A DNA stretch of 11,841 bases from a miscellaneous Crenarchaeota group-1 archaeon SG8-32-3 (GTDB taxonomy: Archaea; Thermoproteota; Bathyarchaeia; Bathyarchaeales; Bathycorpusculaceae): NCBI GenBank assembly GCA_001273335.1, contig LFWV01000022.1, forward strand, positions 1-11,841, read 5' to 3'. A program made the position numbers and the translations under genes. Every line of letters begins with the position of its first letter. The first letter of the stretch is position 1. A model generated the notes under the pieces. That model was not told where the DNA came from, did no database searches, and saw only the letters and a list, made by a program, of their open reading frames with translations. This document shows positions 1 through 6,285 of this stretch, piece by piece.

Positions 1-1
1 A

Positions 2-208
2 ACAGGAATTGTTGCTTCCTTGCCTTTTTTGAGCATCTGTTGTTTTGAATTAGGTTTAAATATCAAACAGTATATGTATACTCAGGTATATCATAAATCT
101 CATAAAACCAAAAAAATATTGGGTTTGAGGGAGATATCTCCACAGTATATGGATGCAATTTTTGAAAGAATCTTGTCAAGATTTTGGCCAAGTGCAGGTC
201 CAATCTGA
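2..208 (+). CDS. Possible 3' end of a gene open at the left edge (weak)
   Basis: This frame has no stop from the first bases of the window to a TGA at 206-208, about 68 codons. The first 20 residues or so are hydrophobic (around GIVASLPFLSICCFELG) and the rest is basic, ending in a short amphipathic stretch (ISPQYMDAIFERILSRFW). I recognise no family. Internal ATG codons at 74 and 149 could also start shorter peptides. A TATA-like box at 55-62 and two strong palindromes at 130-141 and 169-183 lie inside the frame, which argues that the segment may instead be regulatory or transcribed non-coding DNA. An open frame of this length can arise by chance, so the call is tentative. Confidence 0.2.
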   Translation, partial: TGIVASLPFLSICCFELGLNIKQYMYTQVYHKSHKTKKILGLREISPQYMDAIFERILSRFWPSAGPI

Positions 209-341
209 TGTGTAATCTCTTTTATGAATTAACGTGAATCAGGATTTTGTGAGAAGACAAGCACTAATGATGCCTATCTCTAGGAACTCCAATACAAAAA
301 AGGGGGGAGATTGCGCGTGTTACATCATCATTTCTCGGGAA

Positions 342-353
342 TAGGTTTAAATG
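342..353 (+). promoter_or_regulatory. Archaeal TATA promoter of the lsm-rpl37e operon
   Basis: TTTAAATG at 346-353, preceded by TAGG, resembles an archaeal TATA box. Its centre predicts transcription starting near 375, giving a leader of about 17 bases before the GTG start at 392. The leader holds AAGGT at 381-385, a plausible Shine-Dalgarno core six bases before that GTG. Confidence 0.55.
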
Positions 354-391
354 TGAAAACTTCAAGTAGTAGATGACATAAAGGTACATGA

Positions 392-628
392 GTGTTCGAA
401 ATGAGTGAAATGACTACTGACATCCTTGAACAGAACTTGGGTAAAATTGTACTCGTTCGCTTAAAGGGCGGAAAAAGCCTGCGGGGACGACTGAAGGGTT
501 TTGACCAGCACCTGAACCTTGTTTTGGAAGAAACAGACGACACTACCAACATTGAAAACACGAGGAAACTGGGGCTTATAATCGTCCGCGGCGACAATGT
601 TGTTCTTATCTCGCCTCCGCCTAGGTGA
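392..628 (+). CDS. Archaeal Sm-like protein (Lsm/SmAP)
   Basis: This 78-residue protein is an archaeal Lsm/Sm-like protein. Such proteins form heptameric rings that bind U-rich RNA and act in RNA processing and tRNA-related metabolism. The Sm1 motif spans about residues 17-48 with the signature GFDQHLNLVLEE, where D38 and N42 are the usual RNA-contact positions. The Sm2 motif follows at about 62-75 with IIVRGDNVVLI. Length matches archaeal SmAP1 proteins. I take the GTG at 392 because AAGGT lies six bases upstream; ATGs at 401 and 410 in the same frame are alternatives that would only trim the N-terminal tail. The stop overlaps the ribosome-binding site of the downstream L37e gene, and this lsm-L37e pairing is a common archaeal arrangement. 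Confidence 0.95.
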   Translation: MFEMSEMTTDILEQNLGKIVLVRLKGGKSLRGRLKGFDQHLNLVLEETDDTTNIENTRKLGLIIVRGDNVVLISPPPR

Positions 629-629
629 C
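623..629 (+). promoter_or_regulatory. Ribosome-binding site of rpl37e, overlapping the lsm stop
   Basis: AGGTGA at 623-628 matches the archaeal anti-Shine-Dalgarno and includes the TGA stop of lsm. It lies six bases before the GTG at 635, supports that GTG as the L37e start, and implies coupled translation of the two genes. Confidence 0.7.
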
Positions 630-634
630 ATCCA

Positions 635-823
635 GTGGGTAAAGGCACGCCATCAATGGGCAAACGCTCAGGCAAAGTCGTGCATATACGTTGTAGGCGT
701 TGCGGAAGACGCGCTTACCATGTGCGAAAAAAACGGTGCGCAGCCTGTGGCTACGGAGAATCTGCGACCATACGAAAATATTCGTGGCAGACGAAAACGC
801 TTCAAAGGCAAAGAATAGCCTAA
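635..823 (+). CDS. rpl37e: Large-subunit ribosomal protein L37e
   Basis: This is the 62-residue zinc-ribbon protein L37e (eL37) of the archaeal/eukaryotic large ribosomal subunit, which binds 23S rRNA. The N-terminus GKGTPSMGKRSGK is typical of the family. The zinc ribbon uses C20, C23, C35 and C38 (C-X2-C-X11-C-X2-C, ending CAACGYGESATIRKYSW). It is highly basic, as expected. The GTG start at 635 has a good AGGTGA site six bases upstream that overlaps the lsm stop, so the two genes are almost certainly co-transcribed. The later in-frame ATG at codon 8 would remove conserved residues and is less likely. The gene converges on the unknown - strand gene at 922-1533; the 98-base gap holds only a T-rich stretch that may end transcription. 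Confidence 0.96.
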   Translation: MGKGTPSMGKRSGKVVHIRCRRCGRRAYHVRKKRCAACGYGESATIRKYSWQTKTLQRQRIA

Positions 824-921
824 ACGCTTTCTATTTAGCTTAATTATGTTTTTGCAATACATACATTCTTTGCAGTAAGAGCTGGTTTGCACAAAAACAA
901 AGACGGAGTTTGAATTGCTTA

Positions 922-1533
922 CTAGTTTGTAGTTCCGTAGTATCCTTTGTCGATTTTGACGAATATTAGCGGACCTTGGCTTTGAGCCATCCCCCGTGCT
1001 TTTCTTAAGACATTGTTTACGACAGTGAATAGCCTTTCTTTATCTTTGAGATTTCTGACGCGTTTTTCGCCTAGCTCCATTTTTAGAAGGTTCTCTGATA
1101 GGATTTCGGTGCCACAGATTTCGCCGTTTTTAATGAGAGTAGCAATCACAACCTCTTGGATTTCTTGTTTTCGTTCAAGTTTTTTCCAAAGAGGCTCAGC
1201 ACTGCGAAGGTTTTTTGACACTTTGCGCCATTTATTAGCATTTTGTTTACCTATAAGCAGTTTGACACGCTGTTTCCACTTTTTAAGCCATATCCCCGTC
1301 CAAACGGTTAAGAACTCCTCTAGTTCAGCAGGGTTTTCTTTGAAGAGCTTCTCCAGTTTCTCCACTAGTTCGCATTGGCTTGCTTCTTTTCCTATGAGGT
1401 CCCAGTGGAATTTTAGGAAGTTTGTGAAATCTTGGCAAGCTACTTGTAGAACTTTGCGGTCTGAGCCTGTCACGTCTAAGGCTGGATCCGCTTCTTTCAG
1501 TTTCTCCCCTACCATTATTTCTACGAAATTCAT
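922..1533 (-). CDS. Basic, helical protein of unknown family
   Basis: This 203-residue protein is not one I recognise. It has no membrane segment, signal peptide or cysteine cluster. It is rich in Lys, Glu and Leu and looks mostly alpha-helical. The middle (about residues 76-121) is strongly basic and Trp-rich (WTGIWLKKWKQR, later NKWRKVSKN). The C-terminal 75 residues (from EIQEVVIATLIKNGEIC) read like a winged-helix fold: helix, turn, helix, then a beta hairpin ending GPLIFVKIDKGYYG. It may therefore bind DNA or RNA, but that is inference. The ATG start at 1533 is preceded by an AT-rich TATA candidate at 1579-1590. The gene stands alone: L37e converges on its 3' end, and 144 bases separate its start from the stop of the HAD gene behind it. 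Confidence 0.75.
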   Translation of the reverse strand: MNFVEIMVGEKLKEADPALDVTGSDRKVLQVACQDFTNFLKFHWDLIGKEASQCELVEKLEKLFKENPAELEEFLTVWTGIWLKKWKQRVKLLIGKQNANKWRKVSKNLRSAEPLWKKLERKQEIQEVVIATLIKNGEICGTEILSENLLKMELGEKRVRNLKDKERLFTVVNNVLRKARGMAQSQGPLIFVKIDKGYYGTTN

Positions 1534-1578
1534 TTGAATCCCGCTCTAAAGCCCTCTCCACGTTATTACAGTTGGAGG

Positions 1579-1590
1579 TTTATATTAAAC
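1579..1590 (-). promoter_or_regulatory. TATA-like box of the unknown 203-residue gene
   Basis: On the - strand the segment reads GTTTAATATAAA, a good archaeal TATA match. It lies about 52 bases before the ATG at 1533, predicting a leader of roughly 25 bases. The sequence GGAGAGG lies within that predicted leader. Confidence 0.45.
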
Positions 1591-1677
1591 TTTATTTTCT
1601 TTCGGCATATAACTGCTTTAGGCAATTTTTAGCAATATTACGTTCCCAGAAATATGAATAATCCATGGATTGCGCTG

Positions 1678-2346
1678 TTACTCAACGAATTTTGGAAGCG
1701 CAGTAATGTCTTTTATGATTAAATCTGGTTTTTCTTCAGCGAGTTCTCGGCGAGAGAAAAGACCTGACAGAACCGCCACGGTTTTGACGCCAGCTGCCTT
1801 TCCTGCTCTTATGTCTGAGATTGAGTCACCGGCTATGACACAATCGCAGATTTGAACATTTAGAGCTTTTGCGCATTTCATCAGCGCTTCAGGTGAAGGC
1901 TTCGGTTTATGAGTATCCAAAGCGGTCACCACGTAACTGAAGTATTTCGCTATTTCGAAGACTTCTAATTCCTTCATGATGTTTTCCTTCGGGAAAGCAC
2001 GCATAGTTACCAACGCAAGTTTTGCCTTTGTAAAAAGGGTTTCCAAAGTGGTTGAAACGTTAGGTATGAGTTTAGTTTTCTCCTTTGTTATAGAGTAGTA
2101 GGCATTGAGGTAAACACTCAAAAACTTTTGTAAGTCGCCCTTGATGAGGTCGTTGATTGGCTGCTTCTGTTCAAGCTTTCGAGGAATCTCCAGAACCGCT
2201 TCCTTTTCAGGCATTTCTTGCCCCATCGTCTGAAATGCAATTCTTGCTGCCTCATGATACGCTTCTCGCGAATCCACAATGGTACCATCCAAGTCAAAGA
2301 AAATTCCTTCCACCTTCAATTTCCCTACGCTCATGTCCTCTATCAC
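1678..2346 (-). CDS. HAD-superfamily phosphatase (phosphoglycolate phosphatase-like)
   Basis: This cytoplasmic haloacid-dehalogenase-type hydrolase very likely removes phosphate from a small metabolite; the substrate cannot be read from sequence. All four motifs are present. Motif I is FFDLDGTIVDS with nucleophile D18 and acid/base D20, motif II is T114 in LVTMRA, motif III is the Lys in HKPKPSPEAL (K149), and motif IV is GDSISDIRAG with D174 and D178. The helical cap between residues 27 and 95 places it in subfamily I, near phosphoglycolate phosphatase and PpaX-like enzymes, and the length of 222 fits. The listed start is GTG at 2346. The ATG at 2334 (Met5) is an equally good start, because GTGAT then sits seven bases upstream as a ribosome-binding site. 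A TATA-like box (TTTATGAA on the - strand) lies near 2380. Confidence 0.9.
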   Translation of the reverse strand: MIEDMSVGKLKVEGIFFDLDGTIVDSREAYHEAARIAFQTMGQEMPEKEAVLEIPRKLEQKQPINDLIKGDLQKFLSVYLNAYYSITKEKTKLIPNVSTTLETLFTKAKLALVTMRAFPKENIMKELEVFEIAKYFSYVVTALDTHKPKPSPEALMKCAKALNVQICDCVIAGDSISDIRAGKAAGVKTVAVLSGLFSRRELAEEKPDLIIKDITALPKFVE

Positions 2347-2457
2347 TTTTCGCTTGTTTTGATTGAATTCTTTCTTTCATAAACCTTTTTCGCATTCATA
2401 AATGAAATTGGATCCACACGAAGTTGCCCTTAGCGTTTTGAAGAAGACCACAAGTTG

Positions 2458-2479
2458 GATTTCATTCAAGAATGAAATC
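2458..2479. repeat. Near-perfect inverted repeat upstream of the mscS unit
   Basis: GATTTCATTC and GAATGAAATC form two perfect 10-base arms separated by AA. The repeat lies about 85 bases before the start at 2564, in the spacer between the divergent HAD and MscS units. It could be an operator for a dimeric regulator or an RNA hairpin. There is no T-run after it on the + strand to suggest a terminator. Half-sites of the same word recur nearby at 2401, 2484, 2493 and 2542. Confidence 0.6.
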
Positions 2480-2563
2480 TTCCGTGAAATCAAATGAAAG
2501 CCTTAAGAAGGAAACTTGAAAGAGATAAAGGTTGAAACTGGAATGAAATGAGAGGTATGACTG

Positions 2564-2806
2564 ATGAGTTTAGAATTGATTGTTATAGTTAGCAATACAT
2601 TGGTTGTTTTTGCTACTTTCCTGGCCACACTTTACCGAATAAAGATAGAACGTGACCAAATACAAACCGTAAAGCGGGACGTGAAAGCTAAAGAATGCTT
2701 AGAATCACTTCGCAAGTATATCAAAACGGAACGCAAATCGATAACTTCGATGAATAAAGAAGAACTGCAGGAATTTCTGGACTATCTAGAAAAGTTAGGC
2801 AGGTAA
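2564..2806 (+). CDS. Small single-pass membrane protein upstream of mscS
   Basis: This 80-residue protein has no family I can name. Residues 3-24 are a hydrophobic segment (LELIVIVSNTLVVFATFLAT) that should cross the membrane. The rest is a charged, probably helical cytoplasmic tail rich in Lys, Arg and Glu, ending in an amphipathic helix (NKEELQEFLDYLEKLGR). The ATG start at 2564 has GAGGT at 2552-2556, seven bases upstream, a good ribosome-binding site. The MscS-type channel gene follows on the same strand (22 to 97 bases away depending on its start), so the two are probably co-transcribed and this protein may associate with or modulate the channel. That functional link is inference from position alone. 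Confidence 0.75.
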   Translation: MSLELIVIVSNTLVVFATFLATLYRIKIERDQIQTVKRDVKAKECLESLRKYIKTERKSITSMNKEELQEFLDYLEKLGR

Positions 2807-2903
2807 CTCTGACCATCCTGTATAGTCTGTGAGACAACATCTGCCTCAAATTATGGGGGAAAATTTAAAGTATGAACAGATTAGACTAACTTATGGAAAG
2901 TTC

Positions 2904-3746
2904 ATGTCTGTAATTGAAGACTTCTTTGTTGGTTGTTGCGAGTGGTTTTATGCGAATTGGCAGCCTCTCGTTTTTTCCATTTTAGGCGTAGTGGTGGTTT
3001 ATGTTGTCTACAAGGTTCTCAGCAGAGAGATAACTAAGCTGAAAGAAAGACAGAAACTCGAGGAGAATATTGCATTTAATCTAAATAGGGTTTTTAAATG
3101 GTTGTTTGGTTTAATCGCTATCGGTCTTGTGGTTGCTCAGTTCGGGTTCGATGTGGGTTGGGTTGCTGGTTTTTTGGCTCTCGCAGGCGGAACCATCCTC
3201 GGATTTGCTTCCATGAACACCATTGGCAATGCCATCGCTGGCATAATCGTAATGGCTAGCAAGCCGTTTAAGATAGGAGACCGGATACTTTTCAATAAAC
3301 AGTTTGCAGACATCGTAGCTATAGACTTGATTTATACACGAATGAAAACTCTAGATAACGTAATGATTTCTGTTCCAAACCAGCAACTGCTGACTTCGGA
3401 AATAGAAAACTATGGGAGAAAGAATATTGTGCGCAGAAACTGCGCAGTTACTGTAGGATACGAAGTAGTTTCTGAACAAGTTGAAAAGGCACTGCTGGAA
3501 GCAGCAGCTAATGTTGAAGGAGCGTTGAAAGAGCCAAAGCCGTATGTTTGGATAACCAACCTGCATAATTTCTCTATTGAATACACGCTTTACATCTTCA
3601 TAAGCCAAATAAAGATGCTCCCAACAATTGATTCGAAACTGAAACAAACAGTATTAGACATGTGCAGAAAACATGGAATCGACCTATCTACTCCAAACCT
3701 AATACAAAGCGTTGACGCGAAAAACAGCATAGTATATTCAGATTGA
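2904..3746 (+). CDS. MscS-type mechanosensitive ion channel
   Basis: This membrane protein belongs to the small-conductance mechanosensitive channel family, which opens under membrane tension to release solutes during osmotic downshock. From the ATG at 2904 it has 280 residues. Membrane segments lie at about 21-40 and 63-82. The pore-lining TM3 at about 86-118 has the glycine/alanine-rich signature ALAGGTILGFASMNTIGNA followed by MASKPFKIGDRI. The beta domain (about 122-170, with SVPNQQLLTSEIENY) and the C-terminal alpha/beta domain follow. The frame is open back to a GTG at 2829 and an ATG at 2853, giving 305 or 297 residues. I prefer 2904 because the extra N-terminus is hydrophilic, neither upstream start has a ribosome-binding site, GGAAAG precedes 2904, and TTTAAA at 2864-2869 could be its own promoter. 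Its stop is only seven bases from the stop of the convergent HAD gene. Confidence 0.93.
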   Translation: MSVIEDFFVGCCEWFYANWQPLVFSILGVVVVYVVYKVLSREITKLKERQKLEENIAFNLNRVFKWLFGLIAIGLVVAQFGFDVGWVAGFLALAGGTILGFASMNTIGNAIAGIIVMASKPFKIGDRILFNKQFADIVAIDLIYTRMKTLDNVMISVPNQQLLTSEIENYGRKNIVRRNCAVTVGYEVVSEQVEKALLEAAANVEGALKEPKPYVWITNLHNFSIEYTLYIFISQIKMLPTIDSKLKQTVLDMCRKHGIDLSTPNLIQSVDAKNSIVYSD

Positions 3747-3753
3747 AAAAGCC

Positions 3754-4488
3754 TCAACAGTTCTTTATTGCCTTTAACAGCTCGTTTAGACTTTTTATTG
3801 TCTGGCTTGGGCAAGCATTCTCGCTATCTTTTTGTATGCGCCTCTCAATGAATATGGATTTCATGCCAGCAGTTTTTGCGCCTATAACGTCCGCGTCAAC
3901 TGTGTCGCCCACAAACACCGTTTTCTCCGCGCTAACACGCAGTTTCTTAAGGGCTTTTTGGAAGATTTCGGGAGCGGGCTTCCGTTTGTTAACGGCGCCC
4001 GACACTACAACTACGTCGAAAGTGGTGTCTAAGCCGTGTTTTTCCAGCAGTTTATATACACATTCAGGTATGGCAAAGTTTGAAACTATTCCAAGCTTGT
4101 ATTTCCCGCGTAGCTTTTTCAAAGCGCTTTTAGCATGGCTGTCTATGCGCACATACTCCATGAATCCTTCACAGAACTCATTTGTCGCCCCCGCTACAAC
4201 TTTGCTTTCCACGTTAACGTAGCCTAAGCTTTCCAGCGCGTTTGAGATACGGCAGTTAAAATGCGGCTCCTCCAGTTTCGCATCTGCTTCTACATATAAC
4301 GCGTTCCGCGCTTTGATGTATGCGTCCCTAAAAACCCTGAATTCCACATTCACGCCGTTCTTGACCAGAAAACTGTGTGCCTTCTTCAGTGAGGGACTAT
4401 AGAAAGCGTGGTCTTTTTCAATCAGCATCAGCGTGTCAAACATGTCAAACAGAACAGCTTCGATAGGCATAGAATCATTAGAATACAT
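3754..4488 (-). CDS. HAD-superfamily hydrolase with a substituted DxD motif
   Basis: This 244-residue cytoplasmic HAD subfamily I protein most likely acts on a small phosphorylated compound. Numbering from the TTG at 4491, motif I is VLFDMFDTL with nucleophile D16. The usual acid/base Asp two residues later is Phe (F18), a pattern closer to haloacid-dehalogenase-like members than to standard phosphatases; D19 directly follows. Motif II is S137 in GIVSNF, motif III is K171 in KRKPAPEIF, and motif IV is VFVGDTVDADVIGAK with D196 and D201. A helical cap lies between. I use the ATG at 4488; the TTG at 4491 adds one residue, and the ATG at 4470 (MPIEAVLFD) is a plausible short start. The gene follows the glycosyltransferase by about 25 bases on the same strand, so the two probably form an operon. 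Confidence 0.88.
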   Translation of the reverse strand: MYSNDSMPIEAVLFDMFDTLMLIEKDHAFYSPSLKKAHSFLVKNGVNVEFRVFRDAYIKARNALYVEADAKLEEPHFNCRISNALESLGYVNVESKVVAGATNEFCEGFMEYVRIDSHAKSALKKLRGKYKLGIVSNFAIPECVYKLLEKHGLDTTFDVVVVSGAVNKRKPAPEIFQKALKKLRVSAEKTVFVGDTVDADVIGAKTAGMKSIFIERRIQKDSENACPSQTIKSLNELLKAIKNC

Positions 4489-4513
4489 CAAGCCTTAAAA
4501 TATTTCTCATAAT

Positions 4514-5902
4514 CTAAAAGGGTTCTGTAGGATGCCATGTTCCCCTGCTACCGAACAAATAGCCAATAACACCTCGCAATCGCGCGAACACGTTAATTAA
4601 CCATAGAAACGGGAAAAACGGCATGTAAATAAGCAAACCGTTATGACTGAACTTGTTATACGCACATTTTAATGCAACAGCTTGGTTAACAAAGCTAATT
4701 AACAAGCCATAAGCAGCAAACACCAACAGGTTATATGCGAAGTGGAGGCTGTCAGGTGCAAACCAGAAAAGCAACGGAAAAGCTACAATGGCAGCCAAAT
4801 CTACGAATGCTCCAGCATACTCGAACAAGAAACTATACCACAATAGCGCCGATAACCATGTTCGCTTACGGAACAAATCAACGTGAATTTCCAGTGTGTT
4901 GTGCAACCATCCTGTAATCCATCGCAGTCTCTGATGCCACAAGGACCTCAGAACTTTTGGTGCATGTGTGTCACTGCGAGCAGTATTCAAGTAGCCCACT
5001 TTTGCGCCTCGCTTATGCATCTCCAATGTAATCTCGGAATCCTCGGTTACACTGCGGATGTTCACTTCAATCAGAATTTCACGCAACAAATCTGCATCGT
5101 AGATGCCAATGGCGCCTGGAACCACGAGTACACAGTTGCCAAGTGACTGTGCACACCTGTCAATCGCTAGTCCTTGACTGTATTCCAGTTGCTGCAGAGC
5201 AACAATGAACTTGTCTTTTGCTTCTTCAGTTTTAGGGTGAATATAGCCCGTAACGGCTTTTTTACCGTTTGAAAGCATGTAATCAACAAGTCTCTTCAAC
5301 GTGAAGGGGGTCCATTCTGAATCACTATCAACAATCGCAATTACTTGGCCTAAAGCCTTGTTTATGCCGGTCTTTAATGCTTCGGTTTTGCCTAAATTCA
5401 TCATAAGCCTTGATACTTTGCAAGGGACTCTAGGGTGTTGCATATGAAGAGTTTTTGCAGCTGAGAAAGCCACTTCGTAGGTGTAGTCTGTGCTGCCGTC
5501 ATCAACTAATATTATTTCGCAGTTGCCTTGGTAATTTTCTGCGCATTGGAAAAGGCTGGTTACGCAGCGTACAATATTCTCCTCTTCATTATAAGCTGGA
5601 ACTACAAAGCTAACCATAGGATAAAACTCATGTTTAGTCTTTACACGTTGCATTCTTGCCAAGACAGCTGCCACAATCCAAACGCCTGCGACGCCAATGC
5701 CCGCGAACGTGTACCAGCTGTAGAAGAACCTGATTATCCAGTACCATACAGGGTTGGCAACTTGCTCTACTAGGTTGTAGCCAAAAACGTTGGATATGAT
5801 CCCTTGGGCTATAGCTGGGAAATACAACCATGAGATAAAAGCTAGGATAAGCGGTACAGCAAATGCTAAATAGATCACTCTAAACCTGTTTAGACTTTTC
5901 AT
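4514..5902 (-). CDS. Processive family-2 glycosyltransferase (polysaccharide synthase-like)
   Basis: This 462-residue integral membrane enzyme should polymerise a sugar chain from nucleotide-sugars at the inner face of the membrane. It resembles hyaluronan, chitin or poly-N-acetylglucosamine synthases. Two N-terminal membrane segments (about 8-30 and 58-82) precede a GT-A domain starting at MVSFVVPAYNEEEN. Catalytic landmarks are VDDGSTD (D134, D135), the metal-binding DSD (D192, D194), TED (E287, D288, catalytic base) and QRLRW (Q324 to W328), the mark of processive enzymes. Three or four membrane segments fill residues 350-450, ending in GSRGTWHPTE. The ATG start at 5902 has GGCGAT about seven bases upstream. 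The HAD gene follows closely on the same strand. The product (exopolysaccharide, matrix or N-glycan-related) cannot be told from sequence. Confidence 0.93.
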   Translation of the reverse strand: MKSLNRFRVIYLAFAVPLILAFISWLYFPAIAQGIISNVFGYNLVEQVANPVWYWIIRFFYSWYTFAGIGVAGVWIVAAVLARMQRVKTKHEFYPMVSFVVPAYNEEENIVRCVTSLFQCAENYQGNCEIILVDDGSTDYTYEVAFSAAKTLHMQHPRVPCKVSRLMMNLGKTEALKTGINKALGQVIAIVDSDSEWTPFTLKRLVDYMLSNGKKAVTGYIHPKTEEAKDKFIVALQQLEYSQGLAIDRCAQSLGNCVLVVPGAIGIYDADLLREILIEVNIRSVTEDSEITLEMHKRGAKVGYLNTARSDTHAPKVLRSLWHQRLRWITGWLHNTLEIHVDLFRKRTWLSALLWYSFLFEYAGAFVDLAAIVAFPLLFWFAPDSLHFAYNLLVFAAYGLLISFVNQAVALKCAYNKFSHNGLLIYMPFFPFLWLINVFARLRGVIGYLFGSRGTWHPTEPF

Positions 5903-5956
5903 CCGTGAATCGCCTTGAAGCCTTTCTCCCTTCTCAAGAGACGATTAGTTTTGGTT

Positions 5957-5964
5957 AATAAAGA
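5957..5964 (-). promoter_or_regulatory. TATA-like box of the glycosyltransferase unit
   Basis: On the - strand this reads CTTTATTA followed by ACC, a TATA-like box about 58 bases before the ATG at 5902. Transcription would start near 5935, giving a leader of about 33 bases. A second AT-rich box on the + strand (around 5981-5989) could serve the small broken frame at 6016, making this a divergent promoter region. Confidence 0.4.
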
Positions 5965-6015
5965 GTGTATTCCCAGAGAGATAATATTTCGAAGAGTGGT
6001 GGTTGTGGGTTTATT

Positions 6016-6168
6016 ATGAGTATCCCTTTGGGAAAATGGCTAATACAATGTATAATCCGTCAGAAGATTTCAGTTATTGAGCTGGGACGGCTGCATGAAA
6101 ACTACCAAGAAAAAGAAGAAATCTGAGAGCAAGTTGTAAAAGCAATGCTTGATGAATTCCAATACTAA
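6016..6168 (+). pseudogene. Small frame interrupted by an in-frame TGA
   Basis: From ATG at 6016 the frame reads 36 codons (start MSIPLGKWLIQCIIRQ) to a TGA at 6124-6126. It then continues in the same frame for 13 sense codons (EQVVKAMLDEFQY) to a TAA at 6166-6168. Both halves look protein-like: residues 8-27 are amphipathic and the second part is an acidic helix. An AT-rich box at 5981-5989 lies about 30 bases before the ATG, a promoter spacing that would give an almost leaderless message. The likeliest reading is the remnant of a small gene, or a true 36-residue peptide ending at the TGA. Recoding of TGA is possible but I see nothing that supports it. I recognise no family. Confidence 0.3.
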
Positions 6169-6285
6169 AGCAAAGCGTAAAAAACTCGATCAAAACAGCA
6201 GAAAACTGATCAAAGCCAAACTATTTCAAGATTTAGGTTGCCGTTTGGCACTGCTTACCAACAATTAGAAAGCATTAAAGAATAG

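Larger units (their letters stand above)
1..391. other. Left-edge region without a confident gene
   Basis: Beyond a weak open frame to 208 I see no convincing protein. The 11-base word TAGGTTTAAAT occurs twice, at 51-61 and 342-352. The second copy is well placed as the lsm promoter, so the first may drive a short transcript starting near 80. Two palindromes follow it: GGAGATATCTCC at 130-141 and AATCTTG-T-CAAGATT at 169-183. A homopurine run (A6G6AGA) lies at 296-310. The inverted pair AATGATG at 266-272 and CATCATT at 326-332 is also present. No tRNA or clear box C/D RNA is visible. Confidence 0.5.
5903..6285. other. Intergenic region with promoter and gene relic
   Basis: This 383-base spacer holds the glycosyltransferase promoter at its left side and a short + strand frame broken by TGA (6016-6168). 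The A-rich stretch from 6169 to 6285 shows no coding signal to me. It contains the similar words ACTCGATCAAAA and ACTGATCAAAG near 6184 and 6205, and a small TGCC-GTTT-GGCA hairpin around 6239-6250. The hairpin may lie in the 3' tail of the - strand regulator transcript. Confidence 0.5.

Noticed and set aside
328..675. 115-codon - strand frame across lsm and L37e
   Set aside because: It is antisense to two certain genes and shows no family features.
1013..1537. 174-codon + strand frame opposite the unknown 203-residue gene
   Set aside because: It is Ser/Phe/Arg-rich in the way expected of an antisense reading. The - strand frame has balanced composition, a promoter-like box and a plausible fold.
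6150..6209. TGATGA at 6150-6155 and CTGA at 6206-6209, a possible box C/D small RNA
   Set aside because: No internal D' and C' boxes of good quality and no flanking terminal stem are present, and the TGATGA lies inside the interrupted small frame.
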